The notes: generated from the letters alone by a model not told the origin. 64,000 nucleotides of DNA from Balneatrix alpica DSM 16621 (GCF_000619885.1 NZ_JHUZ01000015.1:1-64000); one strand, 5' to 3'. Counted from the first letter of the stretch, positions 8,289 through 18,450 are shown. Numbers and translations: made by a program.

Positions 8289-9545
8289 TCACTGCGGATA
8301 ACGAGTGACGTCTAAACCAGTAGGATCAATGTCGGTTTTCGTTTGGCTGATAATATCTGCCAATAACTTGCCGGAGCCGCAGGACATGGTCCAGCCCAGA
8401 GTACCGTGCCCGGTGTTAATAAAGAGGTTGGCAATACCAGTCTTGCCAACAATGGGGGTACCATCGGGAGTCATTGGACGCAATCCGGTCCAGAACTCCG
8501 CCTGACTGACATCCCCCCCATCAGGGAAGACATCGCTCACCACCATCGCAATGGTTTCACGGCGAGGCTCACGCAGCTCCAGATTATAACCAGAGAGTTC
8601 AGCCGTACCCGCTACCCGGATGCGATCCTCAAAGCGCGTAATCGCCACTTTATAGGTTTCATCCATCACCGTGGATACCGGTGCTGCATCAGCATTGGTA
8701 ATAGGCACAGTCAAGGAGTACCCCTTCACTGGGTAAACCGGCACCTTCACCCCAACATCTGCCAACAGGAAGGGCGAATAGCTGCCCATTGCAACCACAA
8801 AGGCATCAGCCTCAATTGCCCCCTGGCTGGTCTGCACTGCACTGATGCGTCCATCACGCTGTTGTAACGCTTTAATATCGGTGTTGAACAGGTACTTAAC
8901 CCCTAACCCTTCGGTCAAGGTGGCCAGCTTTTGGGTAAACTCGAAACAGTCACCGGTTTCATCACCAGGCAAGCGCAAACCACCGACAAACTTATTACGC
9001 ACTCGAGCCAACGCGGGCTCTTTGGCAATACAGGCATCCATATCCAGCACTTCATAAGGAACATTGCAGCGCTCCAGCACCTCAATATCCTTCTTAGAGG
9101 CAGCCACCTGTTGCTCAGTACGGAACATCTGCAAGGTGCCCTGCTGACGATCGTTATAACGAATACCCAGCTCAGCGCGCAGATCGATAAAGCAGTCACG
9201 GCTATATTCAGCCAACCGCATCATCCGCTCCTTATTCACGGCATAGGCAGCTTCCGAGCAATTTGCCAGCATCTGCACCATCCACTTCCACATGGTGATG
9301 TCCATTTGCGGATGCAGTTTCAACGGTGCGTGTTTCTGTGTCAGCCACTTCATTGCTTTGACAGGGATACCTGGAGCGGCCCAGGGAGCAGAATAGCCAG
9401 GAGAAATCTGGCCGGCGTTAGCATGGCTGGTTTCCATCGCGGCGGCGGCCTGACGATCAATCACTGTGACTTCATGCCCGGCTTTTGCCAAGTAATAAGC
9501 ATGAGTAACACCGATCACACCTGCGCCCAGAACGACTACTTTCAT
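8289..9545 (-). CDS. dadA: D-amino acid dehydrogenase small subunit
   Basis: DadA is a membrane-associated FAD enzyme that oxidatively deaminates D-amino acids, mainly D-alanine, to 2-oxo acids and feeds electrons to the respiratory chain. The 418-residue product begins with a clear FAD Rossmann motif ([20 protein letters not shown]) and carries the family's [20 protein letters not shown] segment and the C-terminal [24 protein letters not shown] precedes the ATG. It is the first gene of the dadA-ridA-alr run and is divergent from an Lrp-family gene, the arrangement known for dad loci, where Lrp/DadR activates in response to alanine. Confidence 0.96.
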   Translation of the reverse strand: MKVVVLGAGVIGVTHAYYLAKAGHEVTVIDRQAAAAMETSHANAGQISPGYSAPWAAPGIPVKAMKWLTQKHAPLKLHPQMDITMWKWMVQMLANCSEAAYAVNKERMMRLAEYSRDCFIDLRAELGIRYNDRQQGTLQMFRTEQQVAASKKDIEVLERCNVPYEVLDMDACIAKEPALARVRNKFVGGLRLPGDETGDCFEFTQKLATLTEGLGVKYLFNTDIKALQQRDGRISAVQTSQGAIEADAFVVAMGSYSPFLLADVGVKVPVYPVKGYSLTVPITNADAAPVSTVMDETYKVAITRFEDRIRVAGTAELSGYNLELREPRRETIAMVVSDVFPDGGDVSQAEFWTGLRPMTPDGTPIVGKTGIANLFINTGHGTLGWTMSCGSGKLLADIISQTKTDIDPTGLDVTRYPQ

Positions 9546-9651
9546 TATTCTTTACTCCACTCAGCTGTCGCTGCCCAAAGCGTCATGACATAGGTCAAAT
9601 TTCGGGCTAGTATAGCCAGAGTGGCAGATGATTTTTTTACGTTTTTGCAAA

Positions 9652-9678
9652 ATATTCAGATATTCATCCTGATATTCA
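9652..9678. promoter_or_regulatory. Triple ATATTCA repeat in the dadA-lrp divergent region
   Basis: ATATTCA occurs at 9652-9658, 9660-9666 and 9672-9678, and the last two share the longer word GATATTCA. The block is A/T rich and lies 27 bases before the lrp-family start and 107 bases from dadA. A dadA-directed -10-like TATACT is also visible (complement near 9612). It is a plausible binding region for the Lrp-family protein, by inference. Confidence 0.4.
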
Positions 9679-9704
9679 CAAATTAGTAGTGGGAAAAACT
9701 GTGC

Positions 9705-10199
9705 ATGAGCAGCAAAGCCATAGATCGTAAGCTTGACCGCATTGATCGCAATATTCTCCGTGCCCTGCAGGATGATGCCCGCCTTTCTTATGTTGATCTG
9801 GCCAACCAGGTAGGTCTTTCCACCACCCCTTGCATGGAGCGGGTAAAAAAGCTGGAACGGGACGGCATTATTCTGGGTTATCACGCCCACCTGAACCCTC
9901 GCGCACTTGATGCCAGCCTGCTGGTCTTTGTCGAAATCAGCCTGACCTATAACAGCCCTACCGTTTTTGAAGACTTCCGTCGCGAAGTGATGCGCCTCCC
10001 CCATGTCATGGAGTGTCACCTGGTGTCGGGGAACTTCGATTACCTGATCAAGGCCCGCATTGGCGAGATGTCCGAATACCGCGTACTCCTGGGGGAACTG
10101 CTGCAAAAACTACCGGGGGTCAGCCATACCCGTAGTTATGTGGTGATGGAAGAGGTCAAAGAGAGCAGCAGCCTGCATGTGCCTGAGCTGAAGCGCTGA
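9705..10199 (+). CDS. lrp: Lrp/AsnC-family regulator, probable activator of the dad genes
   Basis: The product is 164 residues with an N-terminal winged helix-turn-helix (LDRIDRNILRALQDDARLSYVDLANQVGLS) and a C-terminal RAM/AsnC ligand domain (SGNFDYLIKARI, LPGVSHTRSYVVMEEV). The length and sequence fit true Lrp more closely than AsnC. It is divergent from dadA with 159 bases between them. In related bacteria the equivalent regulator senses alanine or leucine and switches on dadAX. Whether this protein is a global Lrp or a dad-specific DadR cannot be decided from the sequence. Confidence 0.88.
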   Translation: MSSKAIDRKLDRIDRNILRALQDDARLSYVDLANQVGLSTTPCMERVKKLERDGIILGYHAHLNPRALDASLLVFVEISLTYNSPTVFEDFRREVMRLPHVMECHLVSGNFDYLIKARIGEMSEYRVLLGELLQKLPGVSHTRSYVVMEEVKESSSLHVPELKR

Positions 10200-10208
10200 C
10201 ATCCCCAG

Positions 10209-10247
10209 AAAATAAAAGGCGAGCGCTATGATCTTCACCGCTCGCCT
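10209..10247 (-). terminator. Terminator after the YgiD-like gene
   Basis: AGGCGAGCG and CGCTCGCCT form a 9-bp stem with a 13-base loop. On the minus strand the stem is followed by TTTTATTT. It lies between the convergent lrp-family and dioxygenase genes and may also stop the lrp transcript. Confidence 0.75.
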
Positions 10248-10266
10248 CGCTGCTGGTTGTCAGTAG

Positions 10267-11034
10267 TTAATCACCAAAACGCCACGCACTCAGACTCAAG
10301 CTGCCCATCTGCACACGCTGATGAATACGCCGCCCCTGCCCACCCGCACCGGCGGCAAAAAAGAACGGCCAAAGGTGCTCCGCCGTTGGGTGCTGACTGG
10401 TAAAAGCAGGTAGCCGCGGTAACTCATCCAGCATCCCAACTGGATCTGCCATGTCAGCAAAATCCGCTAACCAAGCCTCAAATGCCAGTGTATCTGGCTG
10501 TACAGTCTCATCCTTCGCCTGCCAATCCAACGCAGCCAAATTATGGGTAGCGCCGCCACTACCAATAATAAGCACCCCCTGCTGACGCCAAGCCGCTAAG
10601 GCCTGCCCCAAGCGATAGTGCCAGGCAGCATCCTGCTGAGGCTGCACAGAGAGCGGGATCACCGGCCAAGACTTACCAACTAAAGCCGTACGTAAGGGCA
10701 CCCAGATACCATGATCTAAATCCCGCTCTTGGCTTTGCGCAGGAATACCCTGGCGTTGCAAACTTTCCACCAGCGCTTGAGCCAAGAGTGGATCTCCCTG
10801 TGCCGTCCATTGCAGCTGATACAACGGCGGCGGAAAACCATAAAAGTCATAAATCAGCTGAGGCTGGACACTGCTCCCTAGCACAGGTTGTCGCGTCGGC
10901 CAATGTGCACTCATCACTAACACAGCGCGTACCGCCGGTAACGACTGAAAGAGACTACGCCAGCATGCAGTGGTCACATCCTCCGCCAGCGCCTGCGTTG
11001 GCGCGCCATGGGAAATAAAAAAGCTGGGTAACAT
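10267..11034 (-). CDS. DODA-type extradiol aromatic ring-opening dioxygenase (YgiD-like)
   Basis: The 255-residue product matches the class III extradiol dioxygenase family that includes E. coli YgiD, a 4,5-DOPA extradiol dioxygenase. Expected metal-binding and catalytic histidines are visible in ISHGAP (near residue 8), SAHWP, LDHGIWVPL and GGATHNL. The ATG at 11034 is preceded by AGGTGAGG; the upstream extension in the same frame has no family similarity. It stands alone between an Lrp gene and prkA. The true substrate is not known, so I leave the symbol blank. Confidence 0.87.
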   Translation of the reverse strand: MLPSFFISHGAPTQALAEDVTTACWRSLFQSLPAVRAVLVMSAHWPTRQPVLGSSVQPQLIYDFYGFPPPLYQLQWTAQGDPLLAQALVESLQRQGIPAQSQERDLDHGIWVPLRTALVGKSWPVIPLSVQPQQDAAWHYRLGQALAAWRQQGVLIIGSGGATHNLAALDWQAKDETVQPDTLAFEAWLADFADMADPVGMLDELPRLPAFTSQHPTAEHLWPFFFAAGAGGQGRRIHQRVQMGSLSLSAWRFGD

Positions 11035-11254
11035 ATCAACCTCACCTGCAAATAACTGTAACCAGCTTAATTCCCCCCATTCACACTGAGAATCAGCAAA
11101 AAAACCAAGGCATTCATTCCCATTTAGAAACAATAACCTTCATCCATCCTTCCCTTTGATTGATAAAAAACACCAAAAAAACAGCCTTTTACCGTCAACT
11201 GCAGATCCTGCTACGACAAAGCAGCCAAGCATTAAGAATTTATCCCAAGTCGGA

Positions 11255-11283
11255 TTGATAAGCCGCGCGCCAACACCTATAGA
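11255..11283 (+). promoter_or_regulatory. Candidate promoter for prkA-yeaH-spoVR, within the 11035-11369 gap
   Basis: TTGATA at 11255-11260 and TATAGA at 11278-11283 are separated by 17 bases. The prkA start is 87 bases downstream of the -10. In E. coli and Pseudomonas the homologous genes are RpoS-dependent; this -10 context (CCTATAGAA) is compatible with that but not diagnostic. I saw no gene in the 335-base gap between the dioxygenase and prkA. Confidence 0.4.
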
Positions 11284-11369
11284 AACATCAAGACGAGGAC
11301 GTCGCCGGGAGCCGCATGTGAAGGCCCTGACGGCTAGAACCGACTTAAATGGAAGGGAAGGGTTAAGTT

Positions 11370-13292
11370 ATGAGCATCTTCAACAGTTACAAACAGCGCT
11401 TTGATGCCACCCGCCAGGAAGAGTTCAGCCTGCAGGAATATCTGGATCTATGCAAAAAGGATCCGAGTGTTTATGCCAGCGCGGCTGAACGCATGCTGAT
11501 GGCGATTGGTGAACCTGAACTGGTGGACACCTCGAAGGATCCCCGCTTATCACGCATTTTCTCCAACAAACTAATCAAACGTTATCCCAGTTTTGATGAG
11601 TTCTATGGCATGGAAGAAGCCATTGAGCAGCTGGTGTCCTTTTTCAAACACGCCGCCCAAGGATTGGAAGAGCGCAAACAAATTCTTTATCTGCTCGGGC
11701 CTGTCGGTGGGGGTAAATCCTCTCTGGCCGAACGCCTGAAAGCCTTAATGGAGCGTGTCCCTTTTTACGCCATTAAAGGCTCACCAGTGTTCGAGTCACC
11801 ACTGGGCTTATTTAACCCCGAAGAAGATGGCCCCATCCTTGAAGAGGAATACGGTATTGCCCGCCGCTACGTTAAAGGCATCATGTCGCCTTGGGCAATC
11901 AAACGGCTACATGAGTTCGGCGGTGACATTGAACAATTCCGGGTAGTGAAGCTCTACCCCTCAAGACTGAATCAAGTTGCCCTGGCTAAGACCGAGCCAG
12001 GGGATGAAAACAACCAGGATATTTCCAGCCTGGTGGGTAAAGTCGACATTCGTAAACTGGAAGAATTTGCCCAGAATGACCCTGATGCCTATAGCTACTC
12101 TGGTGCCCTTAACCGAGCCAACCAGGGCATCATGGAATTTGTCGAGATGTTTAAAGCCCCCATTAAGGTGCTACACCCGCTGTTGACCGCCACCCAGGAG
12201 GGCAACTACAACGGCACCGAGGCCATTGGTAACCTGCCCTATGAAGGGATCATTCTGGCTCACTCCAATGAATCCGAATGGCAAACCTTCAAAAACAACA
12301 AAACCAACGAAGCCTTCATCGATCGGGTTTATATCGTCAAGGTACCCTACTGCACGCGCACCTCAGAAGAGGTCAAAATCTACCAAAAACTGCTGGAACA
12401 CAGCTCCCTGCGTGAGGCTCCCTGCGCTCCTGACACCCTTGCTATGATGGCTCAGTTCAGCGTGCTATCACGTATCAAAGAACCCGAGAACTCTAGCGTC
12501 TTCTCCAAAATGCGCATCTATGATGGGGAGAATCTGAAGGATACCGATCCCAAGGCCAAGTCTTTGCAAGAGTACAAAGATAATGCCGGTGTAGATGAAG
12601 GGATGGATGGCTTGTCCACCCGTTTCGCCTTCAAAATTCTGTCTAAGGTGTTTAACTTTGATCCTGCGGAAGTTGCCGCCAACCCAGTGCACCTGCTCTA
12701 CGTGCTGGAGCAAGAAATTGAACGCCAGCAATTCCCTAAAGACACCCAGGAACGCTACCTGCGCTACATCAAAGAGTATTTGGCTCCCAAATACATAGAA
12801 TTTCTCGGTAAGGAAATTCAGACCGCATACTTGGAGTCTTACTCCGAATATGGTCAAAACATCTTCGATCGCTATGTCACCTATGCCGACTTCTGGATTC
12901 AAGATCAGGAGTATCGCGACCCTGAAACCGGCGACATTCTCGACCGCCAGGCGATTAATGAAGAACTGGAGAAAATTGAAAAACCTGCGGGCATCTCCAA
13001 TCCGAAGGATTTCCGTAACGAAATCGTCAACTTCGTCCTCCGTGCCCGTGCCAATCACAATGGCCGCAATCCCTCCTGGCTCAGCTATGAGAAGCTGCGC
13101 AATGTGATCGAGAAGAAAATGTTCTCCAACACCGAGGATCTGCTGCCAGTCATTTCCTTTAATGCCAAGGCTTCTTCTGAAGATCACAAGAAGCACAACG
13201 AGTTTGTCAAACGCATGGTGGAACGTGGCTACACCGAGAAACAGGTACGCCTGCTGTCCGAGTGGTACATCCGCGTTCGTAAATCTCAATGA
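11370..13292 (+). CDS. prkA: PrkA-type serine protein kinase/AAA+ protein (YeaG)
   Basis: The 640-residue product has the two parts of the PrkA family: an N-terminal AAA-like domain with Walker A GPVGGGKS at residues 110-117, and a C-terminal PrkA domain. Gammaproteobacterial YeaG acts in adaptation to starvation and nitrogen stress, and related PrkA proteins have been reported as a Ser/Thr kinase and as an ATP-dependent protease. GGAAGGG precedes the ATG. It is the first gene of a co-directional set with yeaH and spoVR, a cluster conserved in many gammaproteobacteria. The three products are thought to act together, but the molecular job is not settled. Confidence 0.95.
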   Translation: MSIFNSYKQRFDATRQEEFSLQEYLDLCKKDPSVYASAAERMLMAIGEPELVDTSKDPRLSRIFSNKLIKRYPSFDEFYGMEEAIEQLVSFFKHAAQGLEERKQILYLLGPVGGGKSSLAERLKALMERVPFYAIKGSPVFESPLGLFNPEEDGPILEEEYGIARRYVKGIMSPWAIKRLHEFGGDIEQFRVVKLYPSRLNQVALAKTEPGDENNQDISSLVGKVDIRKLEEFAQNDPDAYSYSGALNRANQGIMEFVEMFKAPIKVLHPLLTATQEGNYNGTEAIGNLPYEGIILAHSNESEWQTFKNNKTNEAFIDRVYIVKVPYCTRTSEEVKIYQKLLEHSSLREAPCAPDTLAMMAQFSVLSRIKEPENSSVFSKMRIYDGENLKDTDPKAKSLQEYKDNAGVDEGMDGLSTRFAFKILSKVFNFDPAEVAANPVHLLYVLEQEIERQQFPKDTQERYLRYIKEYLAPKYIEFLGKEIQTAYLESYSEYGQNIFDRYVTYADFWIQDQEYRDPETGDILDRQAINEELEKIEKPAGISNPKDFRNEIVNFVLRARANHNGRNPSWLSYEKLRNVIEKKMFSNTEDLLPVISFNAKASSEDHKKHNEFVKRMVERGYTEKQVRLLSEWYIRVRKSQ

Positions 13293-13297
13293 CGGCG

Positions 13298-13315
13298 GGG
13301 GAGCACTTGCTCCCC
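13298..13315 (+). other. Hairpin just after prkA
   Basis: GGGGAGC and GCTCCCC pair around ACTT six bases after the prkA stop. No T tract follows. The prkA-yeaH gap is 144 bases, so the hairpin may set relative expression or mRNA ends within the operon and need not be a full stop. Confidence 0.45.
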
Positions 13316-13436
13316 TCAACCGGCCAGCCCCTTCGCCAGGAATCCCCGGCTGGCCCAGGCAAGATCACCAGAGGCGCTGCATTGGCTCAGCCAGTGCAGC
13401 TGGCCATGACACTCCGCCAAGGCATGGAGGACGGGC

Positions 13437-14717
13437 ATGACCTACATTATCGATCGCCGTCTTAATGGCAAAAATAAAAGCACGGTCAATCGCCAGCGCT
13501 TTCTACGGCGCTATCGTAAACACATCAAGGAAGCCGTAGCGGATGCTATCAATAGCCGCTCCATCACCGACGTGGATAGCGGCACCGACATTACCATCCC
13601 GCGTCGGGACATCTCAGAACCTACCTTCCACCATGGTCAAGGCGGGGTAGAAGATCGGGTATTTCCCGGCAACCGCGAGTTCATTACCGGGGACGAAATT
13701 CAACGCCCAGGTGGCGGTGGTGGTGGCGGCTCGGGCCAGGGCCAAGCCAGCAACAGTGGTGAAGGTGAAGACGAATTCACCTTCCATATTAATCGTGATG
13801 AGTTTTTAGAGTTTATTTTCGAAGACCTTGAGCTCCCTAACCTGGTGAAAAAGCACCTGAAAGAGTCCCAATCCTTCGAATACCGCAATGCAGGCTTTAC
13901 CAATGATGGTATGCCCGAGAAACTGCACGTAGTACGCACCCTTAAGTCAGCCTATGCGCGCCGCGTTGCGCTATCCGGTAAAGAACGCCGTCAAATTCGT
14001 GAACTCAAGGCCGCAAAGGAGCAGATTCTAGCCAATCCCCCTCTGACGGCAGCCTTACAGGCTCGGGTACAGGAGTTGGATGAAGAGATTGAGGCACTTA
14101 AGAAGCACATCAAGCGACTGCCCTTTATCGATACCATCGACCTGCGTTACCGCAATATGGTCAAGGTTCCCTTACCCTCCAGCAAAGCCGTGATGTTCTG
14201 CATTATGGATGTCTCAGGCTCAATGACGCGGGAAACGAAAGACATCGCCAAGCGCTTCTTCATGCTGCTATTCCTCTTCCTGCAGCGTAATTACAAAGCC
14301 GTTGATGTTGTCTTTGTACGTCACCATACCCGCGCCAAAGAAGTGGATGAAGAAGAGTTTTTCTACTCCCGGGAAACCGGCGGCACTATTGTTTCCAGCG
14401 CGCTGGAACTGTGTCGGGATATTGTCCAGGATCGTTACTCCCCAGCAGACTGGAACATCTATATGGCCCAGGCGTCTGACGGTGATAACTGGGATGGCGA
14501 CTCGGCTAACTGCCGCAAAATTCTGGTGAAAGACTTAATTCCCGCAGTGCAGTACTTCTCGTATGTGGAAATTACCACCAACCCACATCAGAACCTCTGG
14601 CATGAATACGAACGAGTACAACAGGAATTTCCCGACTACTTCGCCATGCAGCGCATTGAAAGCCCTGCCGATATCTATCCCGTCTTCAGGGAATTGTTCC
14701 GGAGGAAGGTATCATGA
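13437..14717 (+). CDS. yeaH: UPF0229 protein YeaH, with VWA-like domain
   Basis: The 426-residue product matches the YeaH/YhbH family. The N-terminal part is basic ([19 protein letters not shown]), residues 91-110 form a Gly-rich linker, and a von Willebrand A-like domain in the C-terminal half carries a MIDAS-type MDVSGSM at 257-263 and later [15 protein letters not shown] proteins paired with AAA+ partners are often adaptors, so binding to PrkA is a fair inference. The stop overlaps the spoVR start by four bases (ATGA), which supports translational coupling. Confidence 0.94.
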   Translation: MTYIIDRRLNGKNKSTVNRQRFLRRYRKHIKEAVADAINSRSITDVDSGTDITIPRRDISEPTFHHGQGGVEDRVFPGNREFITGDEIQRPGGGGGGGSGQGQASNSGEGEDEFTFHINRDEFLEFIFEDLELPNLVKKHLKESQSFEYRNAGFTNDGMPEKLHVVRTLKSAYARRVALSGKERRQIRELKAAKEQILANPPLTAALQARVQELDEEIEALKKHIKRLPFIDTIDLRYRNMVKVPLPSSKAVMFCIMDVSGSMTRETKDIAKRFFMLLFLFLQRNYKAVDVVFVRHHTRAKEVDEEEFFYSRETGGTIVSSALELCRDIVQDRYSPADWNIYMAQASDGDNWDGDSANCRKILVKDLIPAVQYFSYVEITTNPHQNLWHEYERVQQEFPDYFAMQRIESPADIYPVFRELFRRKVS

Positions 14718-16231
14718 AGTCCAGAAAATCCCCCCTTACCACCGGCGCCGAATGGAGCTTTGAACTCATCCAAGCTTATGACCGGGAAATTGCCCGAATA
14801 GCCAAGGAGTTCAAGCTTGATACCTATCCCAATCAAATTGAGGTTATTACCTCGGAACAAATGATGGACGCCTACTCTTCAGTGGGTATGCCCTTAAACT
14901 ATCATCACTGGTCCTATGGCAAGCAGTTTCTAGAAACCGAGCAACGCTACAAGCGTGGGCAAATGGGCTTGGCCTATGAAATAGTGATCAACTCCAACCC
15001 CTGCATCGCCTACCTCATGGAAGAAAACACCATGTTGATGCAGATCCTGGTTGTCGCCCATGCCTGCTATGGCCATAACTCTTTCTTTAAAAACAACTAC
15101 CTGTTCCGTACCTGGACAGATGCCAGCGCCATTATCGATTATCTGATTTTTGCCAAACACTACATTAGTAAATGTGAAGAACGTTACGGTGTTGATGCTG
15201 TCGAAGAAACCCTTGATTCTTGCCATGCTCTGATGAATTACGGCGTTAACCGCTACGTGCGCCCTCGCCCCATTTCCGCTGCGGAAGAAGAAAAACGTCT
15301 ACAAGAGCGAGAAGAATATATTCAACAACATCTCAACTCGCTCTGGACTACCATCCCACGCAAAGAGAAGAAGGATGGTAGTGGCAAGCGCAAACGTTTC
15401 CCTGCCGAGCCAGAAGAGAACATTCTCTACTTTTTTGAAAAAAACGCCCCCCTGCTTGAACCTTGGCAGCGCGAGATACTGCGTATTGTGCGCAAAGTCG
15501 CTCAATACTTTTACCCACAGCGGCAAACTCAGGTTATGAACGAAGGCTGGGCCACATTCTGGCACTACAGCATTATGAATCGTCTCTATGATGAAGGACT
15601 GATCAGTGATGGTTACATGATGGAGTTCCTGCAGTCCCACACCAACGTGGTATATCAGCCCCCCTTCGACAGCCCCTATTTTAGTGGTATCAACCCCTAC
15701 GCCCTGGGCTTTGCTATCTATCAGGATATTAAGCGCATCTGCGAAAAACCGACGGAGGAAGACCGCTACTGGTTCCCGGAGCTGGCCGGTACAGACTGGC
15801 TGGAAGCCTTGCACTTCGCAATGCGCAACTTCAAGGATGAGAGCTTCATCTTGCAGTACCTGTCGCCAAAAGTGATCCGTGACTTTCACCTATTTGCCAT
15901 TACTGATGATGACAAGCAGGTAAACCTAAAAGTCAGCGCTATCCATGATGAAGGGGGCTATCGTAAAGTGCGAGAGTACTTAGCGGCTCAATACAATCTG
16001 GGCAACCGCGAGCCTAATATTCAAATCTATGACGTTAATGTTCGGGGAGATCGTTCCCTGACCCTGCGCCACTTCCAACACAATAGCCGCCCGCTAGGAA
16101 AGAGCACCGAGGAAATGCTCAAACATGTTCATCGTCTCTGGGGCTTTGATGTCGTACTAGAGACCCTCGACAACGACAAAGTCACCCAAACCTTTCATTG
16201 CCCACCGCAAGACAGCAAAGCGAAGAAATAG
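14714..16231 (+). CDS. ycgB: SpoVR family protein (YcgB)
   Basis: The 505-residue product matches the SpoVR/YcgB family along its whole length, including [29 protein letters not shown] and [14 protein letters not shown]. The conserved His and Glu residues suggest a metal-binding, zincin-like fold, but no activity is established. Bacillus SpoVR affects spore cortex formation; in gammaproteobacteria the gene travels with prkA and yeaH and is linked to stationary phase. The start overlaps the yeaH stop, GGAGGAAGG is the ribosome site, and a strong terminator follows. Confidence 0.95.
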   Translation: MKSRKSPLTTGAEWSFELIQAYDREIARIAKEFKLDTYPNQIEVITSEQMMDAYSSVGMPLNYHHWSYGKQFLETEQRYKRGQMGLAYEIVINSNPCIAYLMEENTMLMQILVVAHACYGHNSFFKNNYLFRTWTDASAIIDYLIFAKHYISKCEERYGVDAVEETLDSCHALMNYGVNRYVRPRPISAAEEEKRLQEREEYIQQHLNSLWTTIPRKEKKDGSGKRKRFPAEPEENILYFFEKNAPLLEPWQREILRIVRKVAQYFYPQRQTQVMNEGWATFWHYSIMNRLYDEGLISDGYMMEFLQSHTNVVYQPPFDSPYFSGINPYALGFAIYQDIKRICEKPTEEDRYWFPELAGTDWLEALHFAMRNFKDESFILQYLSPKVIRDFHLFAITDDDKQVNLKVSAIHDEGGYRKVREYLAAQYNLGNREPNIQIYDVNVRGDRSLTLRHFQHNSRPLGKSTEEMLKHVHRLWGFDVVLETLDNDKVTQTFHCPPQDSKAKK

Positions 16232-16235
16232 CCTG

Positions 16236-16264
16236 ACAGGGCCACCCGGCCCTGTTGTTTTTGT
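16236..16264 (+). terminator. Rho-independent terminator after spoVR
   Basis: ACAGGGCC and GGCCCTGT pair around a 4-base loop and are followed by TGTTTTTGT. It starts four bases after the spoVR stop and closes the prkA-yeaH-spoVR unit. Confidence 0.9.
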
Positions 16265-16575
16265 GGCCAGTCTGACAAGGGTGCCCTAATACTGGAGGCT
16301 AGCTCCAGTTTTACGGGATTTACTCCCAAACTTATCCACAGTTTTTTGGGATAACTTTTGCCAACCGCTCGCTAAGCCACACAAGCCGACCGCTAAGCAT
16401 TTCAGGTGTTTTCAGATTGCTGACTTTGGGCTAGTCTAGACGCACTTTTTTAGTGGCTGGTCTTCCCGAATTTTTCAGTGTTTTCAAGGCTGTACTTTTA
16501 TTAGCCACTGCGACCTTGGTCGCAGCTGTACGGGAGCCACCCTTAACTTTGATTCAGGTGTTGTAAGGAACAGCC
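16265..16575. other. Non-coding gap before ygiM
   Basis: No gene is supported here. ACTGGAG/CTCCAGT at 16291-16309 forms a 7-bp stem followed by TTT, a possible second stop for readthrough. A single TTATCCACA at 16332-16340 matches the DnaA-box consensus but has no companions. The promoter of ygiM must lie here or further upstream; I saw no strong match. Confidence 0.5.
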
Positions 16576-17223
16576 ATGCTGCGCCCTTTAGTTGTCTCAC
16601 TCAGCCTTTTGCTAATGTTCTCCCCAACCGCCATGGCTGAGAACGAAACCCGTTACATCTCTGATGTGCAATATGTTGCCATTCGCGCAACGCCTTCAAC
16701 CAACTCCAGCATTGTTGAACGGGGGCTAAAAAGCGGCGAGGCCGTTGAAGTACTGGAGCAACGGGGCCAGTTCACCAAGGTTCAGACAGCCTCGGGTAAT
16801 CAGGGCTGGCTGCCAAATTACTTCCTGATGGAAACTCCCGCCAGTCGCAGCCTGATCGATAACCTGGAAGGCCAGTTAAAGCAATTACAGACAGACCGTG
16901 ACAGTCTGCAACAACAGCTGGAAAGCCTGCAGAGCCAGCATCACAATCTGCAGCAACAACTTAGTGAAAGCGAAACCGCCCGCACTGAACTAGCAGAACG
17001 CCTACAGTCAGTCGATGCTCAGCTAGCAGACATGCAAACTTGGGAAACCAGCAAGCAAGAAATGGCGCTACGCCTTGATGATGTCCAACAACAACTGCAA
17101 AAAACGCAGAAAGCAGGCGGACACTTCGACTGGAACTGGTTCCTGGCTGGCTCGGTCAGTGTTCTGATCGGTATCCTCGCCGGCTTTATTCTGGCCTGGA
17201 TCAGCCGGCGCAAACGCAGCTAA
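16576..17223 (+). CDS. ygiM: SH3-domain membrane protein of the YgiM/TIGR04211 family
   Basis: The 215-residue product has a signal peptide ending near AMA-E (residues 1-22), a bacterial SH3 domain (about 27-90, VAIRATPSTNSSIVERGLKSGE), a Gln-rich coiled coil (about 95-175) and one C-terminal transmembrane helix followed by RRKRS. This is the YgiM layout: periplasmic SH3 and coiled coil tethered by the C-terminus to the inner membrane. SH3b domains commonly bind peptidoglycan. Function is otherwise unknown. AAGGAAC precedes the ATG. Confidence 0.88.
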   Translation: MLRPLVVSLSLLLMFSPTAMAENETRYISDVQYVAIRATPSTNSSIVERGLKSGEAVEVLEQRGQFTKVQTASGNQGWLPNYFLMETPASRSLIDNLEGQLKQLQTDRDSLQQQLESLQSQHHNLQQQLSESETARTELAERLQSVDAQLADMQTWETSKQEMALRLDDVQQQLQKTQKAGGHFDWNWFLAGSVSVLIGILAGFILAWISRRKRS

Positions 17224-17256
17224 TGAAGCGCAAGCCTCTACTCGAACGGAATAACG

Positions 17257-17583
17257 ATGTCTGATACCCGCACCCAGGTCTATCAAGGCCTGCAGGACTT
17301 ACAGCAAGCACTGCAACACGCGAATCTCTGGAGCGCTGAGCCCCCCAGTGAAGAAGCCATGAACAGTCAGGCTCCCTTCTGCTGTGATCTGATGTCTTTA
17401 GAGCAATGGTTGCAGTGGATTTTTATTCCCCGTATGCAGGCCATTTTGGACGCCCATGCCAAGTTGCCCGCAAACTGCGCGATTCAACCCATGGCAGAAG
17501 AGTCCTTCAAAGACTACCGCGCCGATGTAACCCAGATTATCAATGTGCTAGGGCGTTTAGATCACGCCATCAACCAACTCTGA
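17257..17583 (+). CDS. yqcC: YqcC family protein (DUF446)
   Basis: The 108-residue product matches E. coli YqcC, including the hallmark LEQWLQWIFIPRM and the N-terminal LQxLxxALQ helix and NSQAPFCCDLM. The family is a small helical bundle of unknown function. It lies 33 bases after ygiM and 10 before yciB on the same strand, so it is probably co-transcribed. Confidence 0.88.
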   Translation: MSDTRTQVYQGLQDLQQALQHANLWSAEPPSEEAMNSQAPFCCDLMSLEQWLQWIFIPRMQAILDAHAKLPANCAIQPMAEESFKDYRADVTQIINVLGRLDHAINQL

Positions 17584-17593
17584 GGGTGATGCG

Positions 17594-18148
17594 ATGAAGC
17601 TCTTGCTCGACTTTATCCCAATACTGATTTTTTTCGCGGTCTATAAGATGACCGGCGACATTCTGCTCGCTACTGCCGTGCTCATTCCAGCTACCCTGGT
17701 ACAAATGCTATATAGCTGGAAAACCCAGGGTAAAGTAGAAACCATGCAGATAGTGACCCTGGTGTTGGTGATACTACTAGGGGGCGCCACCCTGGTGTTC
17801 CAAGACAAAACCTTTATTCAATGGAAACCGACAGTTGTGAACTGGCTGTTTGCTGCGGGCTTCCTAATCGTGCCATTGTTTACCAAACGCCCGGTTATCC
17901 AACAGCTCATGGGTGCTCAATTACAGCTCCCCAGCGCCGTCTGGCAGCGTCTTAACCTCGCCTGGATGCTGTTTTTTGTGGCGATGGGTATCCTCAACCT
18001 CGTTGTGGCCTATCAGTTCAGTGAAGAGGTATGGGTGAACTTTAAGTTATTTGGCATGTTGGGACTGACTCTGGTATTTATTCTGGCCCAGGGCTTTTAC
18101 CTCGCCCGCCACTTACCTTCTGACAGCCAGCCCAGCCAAGGAGACTAA
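17594..18148 (+). CDS. yciB: Inner-membrane septation protein A (YciB)
   Basis: The 184-residue product is a five-helix membrane protein collinear with YciB/Isp[24 protein letters not shown] at the N-terminus, then [14 protein letters not shown] and [10 protein letters not shown]. YciB affects envelope integrity and interacts with cell division and elongation proteins in E. coli. It is followed two bases later by yciI, the same neighbour as in many gammaproteobacteria. Confidence 0.94.
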   Translation: MKLLLDFIPILIFFAVYKMTGDILLATAVLIPATLVQMLYSWKTQGKVETMQIVTLVLVILLGGATLVFQDKTFIQWKPTVVNWLFAAGFLIVPLFTKRPVIQQLMGAQLQLPSAVWQRLNLAWMLFFVAMGILNLVVAYQFSEEVWVNFKLFGMLGLTLVFILAQGFYLARHLPSDSQPSQGD

Positions 18149-18150
18149 GC

Positions 18151-18450
18151 ATGTTTTACGCCATCATCAGTGAAGATGTGCCCAACAGTTTGGACAAGCG
18201 TTTAGCCGCCCGCCCGGCTCATCTGGAACGTCTGCAGCAACTAAAGCAAGAAGGACGCCTATTACTGGCTGGTCCTCACCCCGCTGTTGATACGGAAGAT
18301 CCCGGCAGTGCTGGCTTTAGCGGTAGCCTGGTGGTAGCCGAGTTTCCGTCACTGACGGATGCGCAAAGTTGGGCGGATGCTGACCCCTACATCAGCGCCG
18401 GCGTGTACGCCAAAGTCACCGTCAAACCCTTCAAAAAGGTGCTGCCCTAA
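18151..18450 (+). CDS. yciI: YciI family protein
   Basis: The 99-residue product has the YciI/ferredoxin-like fold with the typical start [28 protein letters not shown] and AGPHPAVD and DPYISAGVY motifs containing the family's conserved His and Asp. The active site suggests a small-molecule enzyme but none is assigned in E. coli. Its stop shares one base with the next start (TAATG). Confidence 0.93.
   Translation: MFYAIISEDVPNSLDKRLAARPAHLERLQQLKQEGRLLLAGPHPAVDTEDPGSAGFSGSLVVAEFPSLTDAQSWADADPYISAGVYAKVTVKPFKKVLP

Noticed and set aside
11156-11404. Open frame of 82 codons before prkA
   Set aside because: It begins in A-rich non-coding sequence, overlaps prkA in another frame and shows no recognisable protein pattern.
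16332-16340. TTATCCACA, a perfect DnaA-box 9-mer, as a sign of a replication origin
   Set aside because: It is a single copy with no further boxes, no A/T-rich unwinding block and no dnaA/dnaN genes. One match in 64 kb is expected by chance on the two strands.
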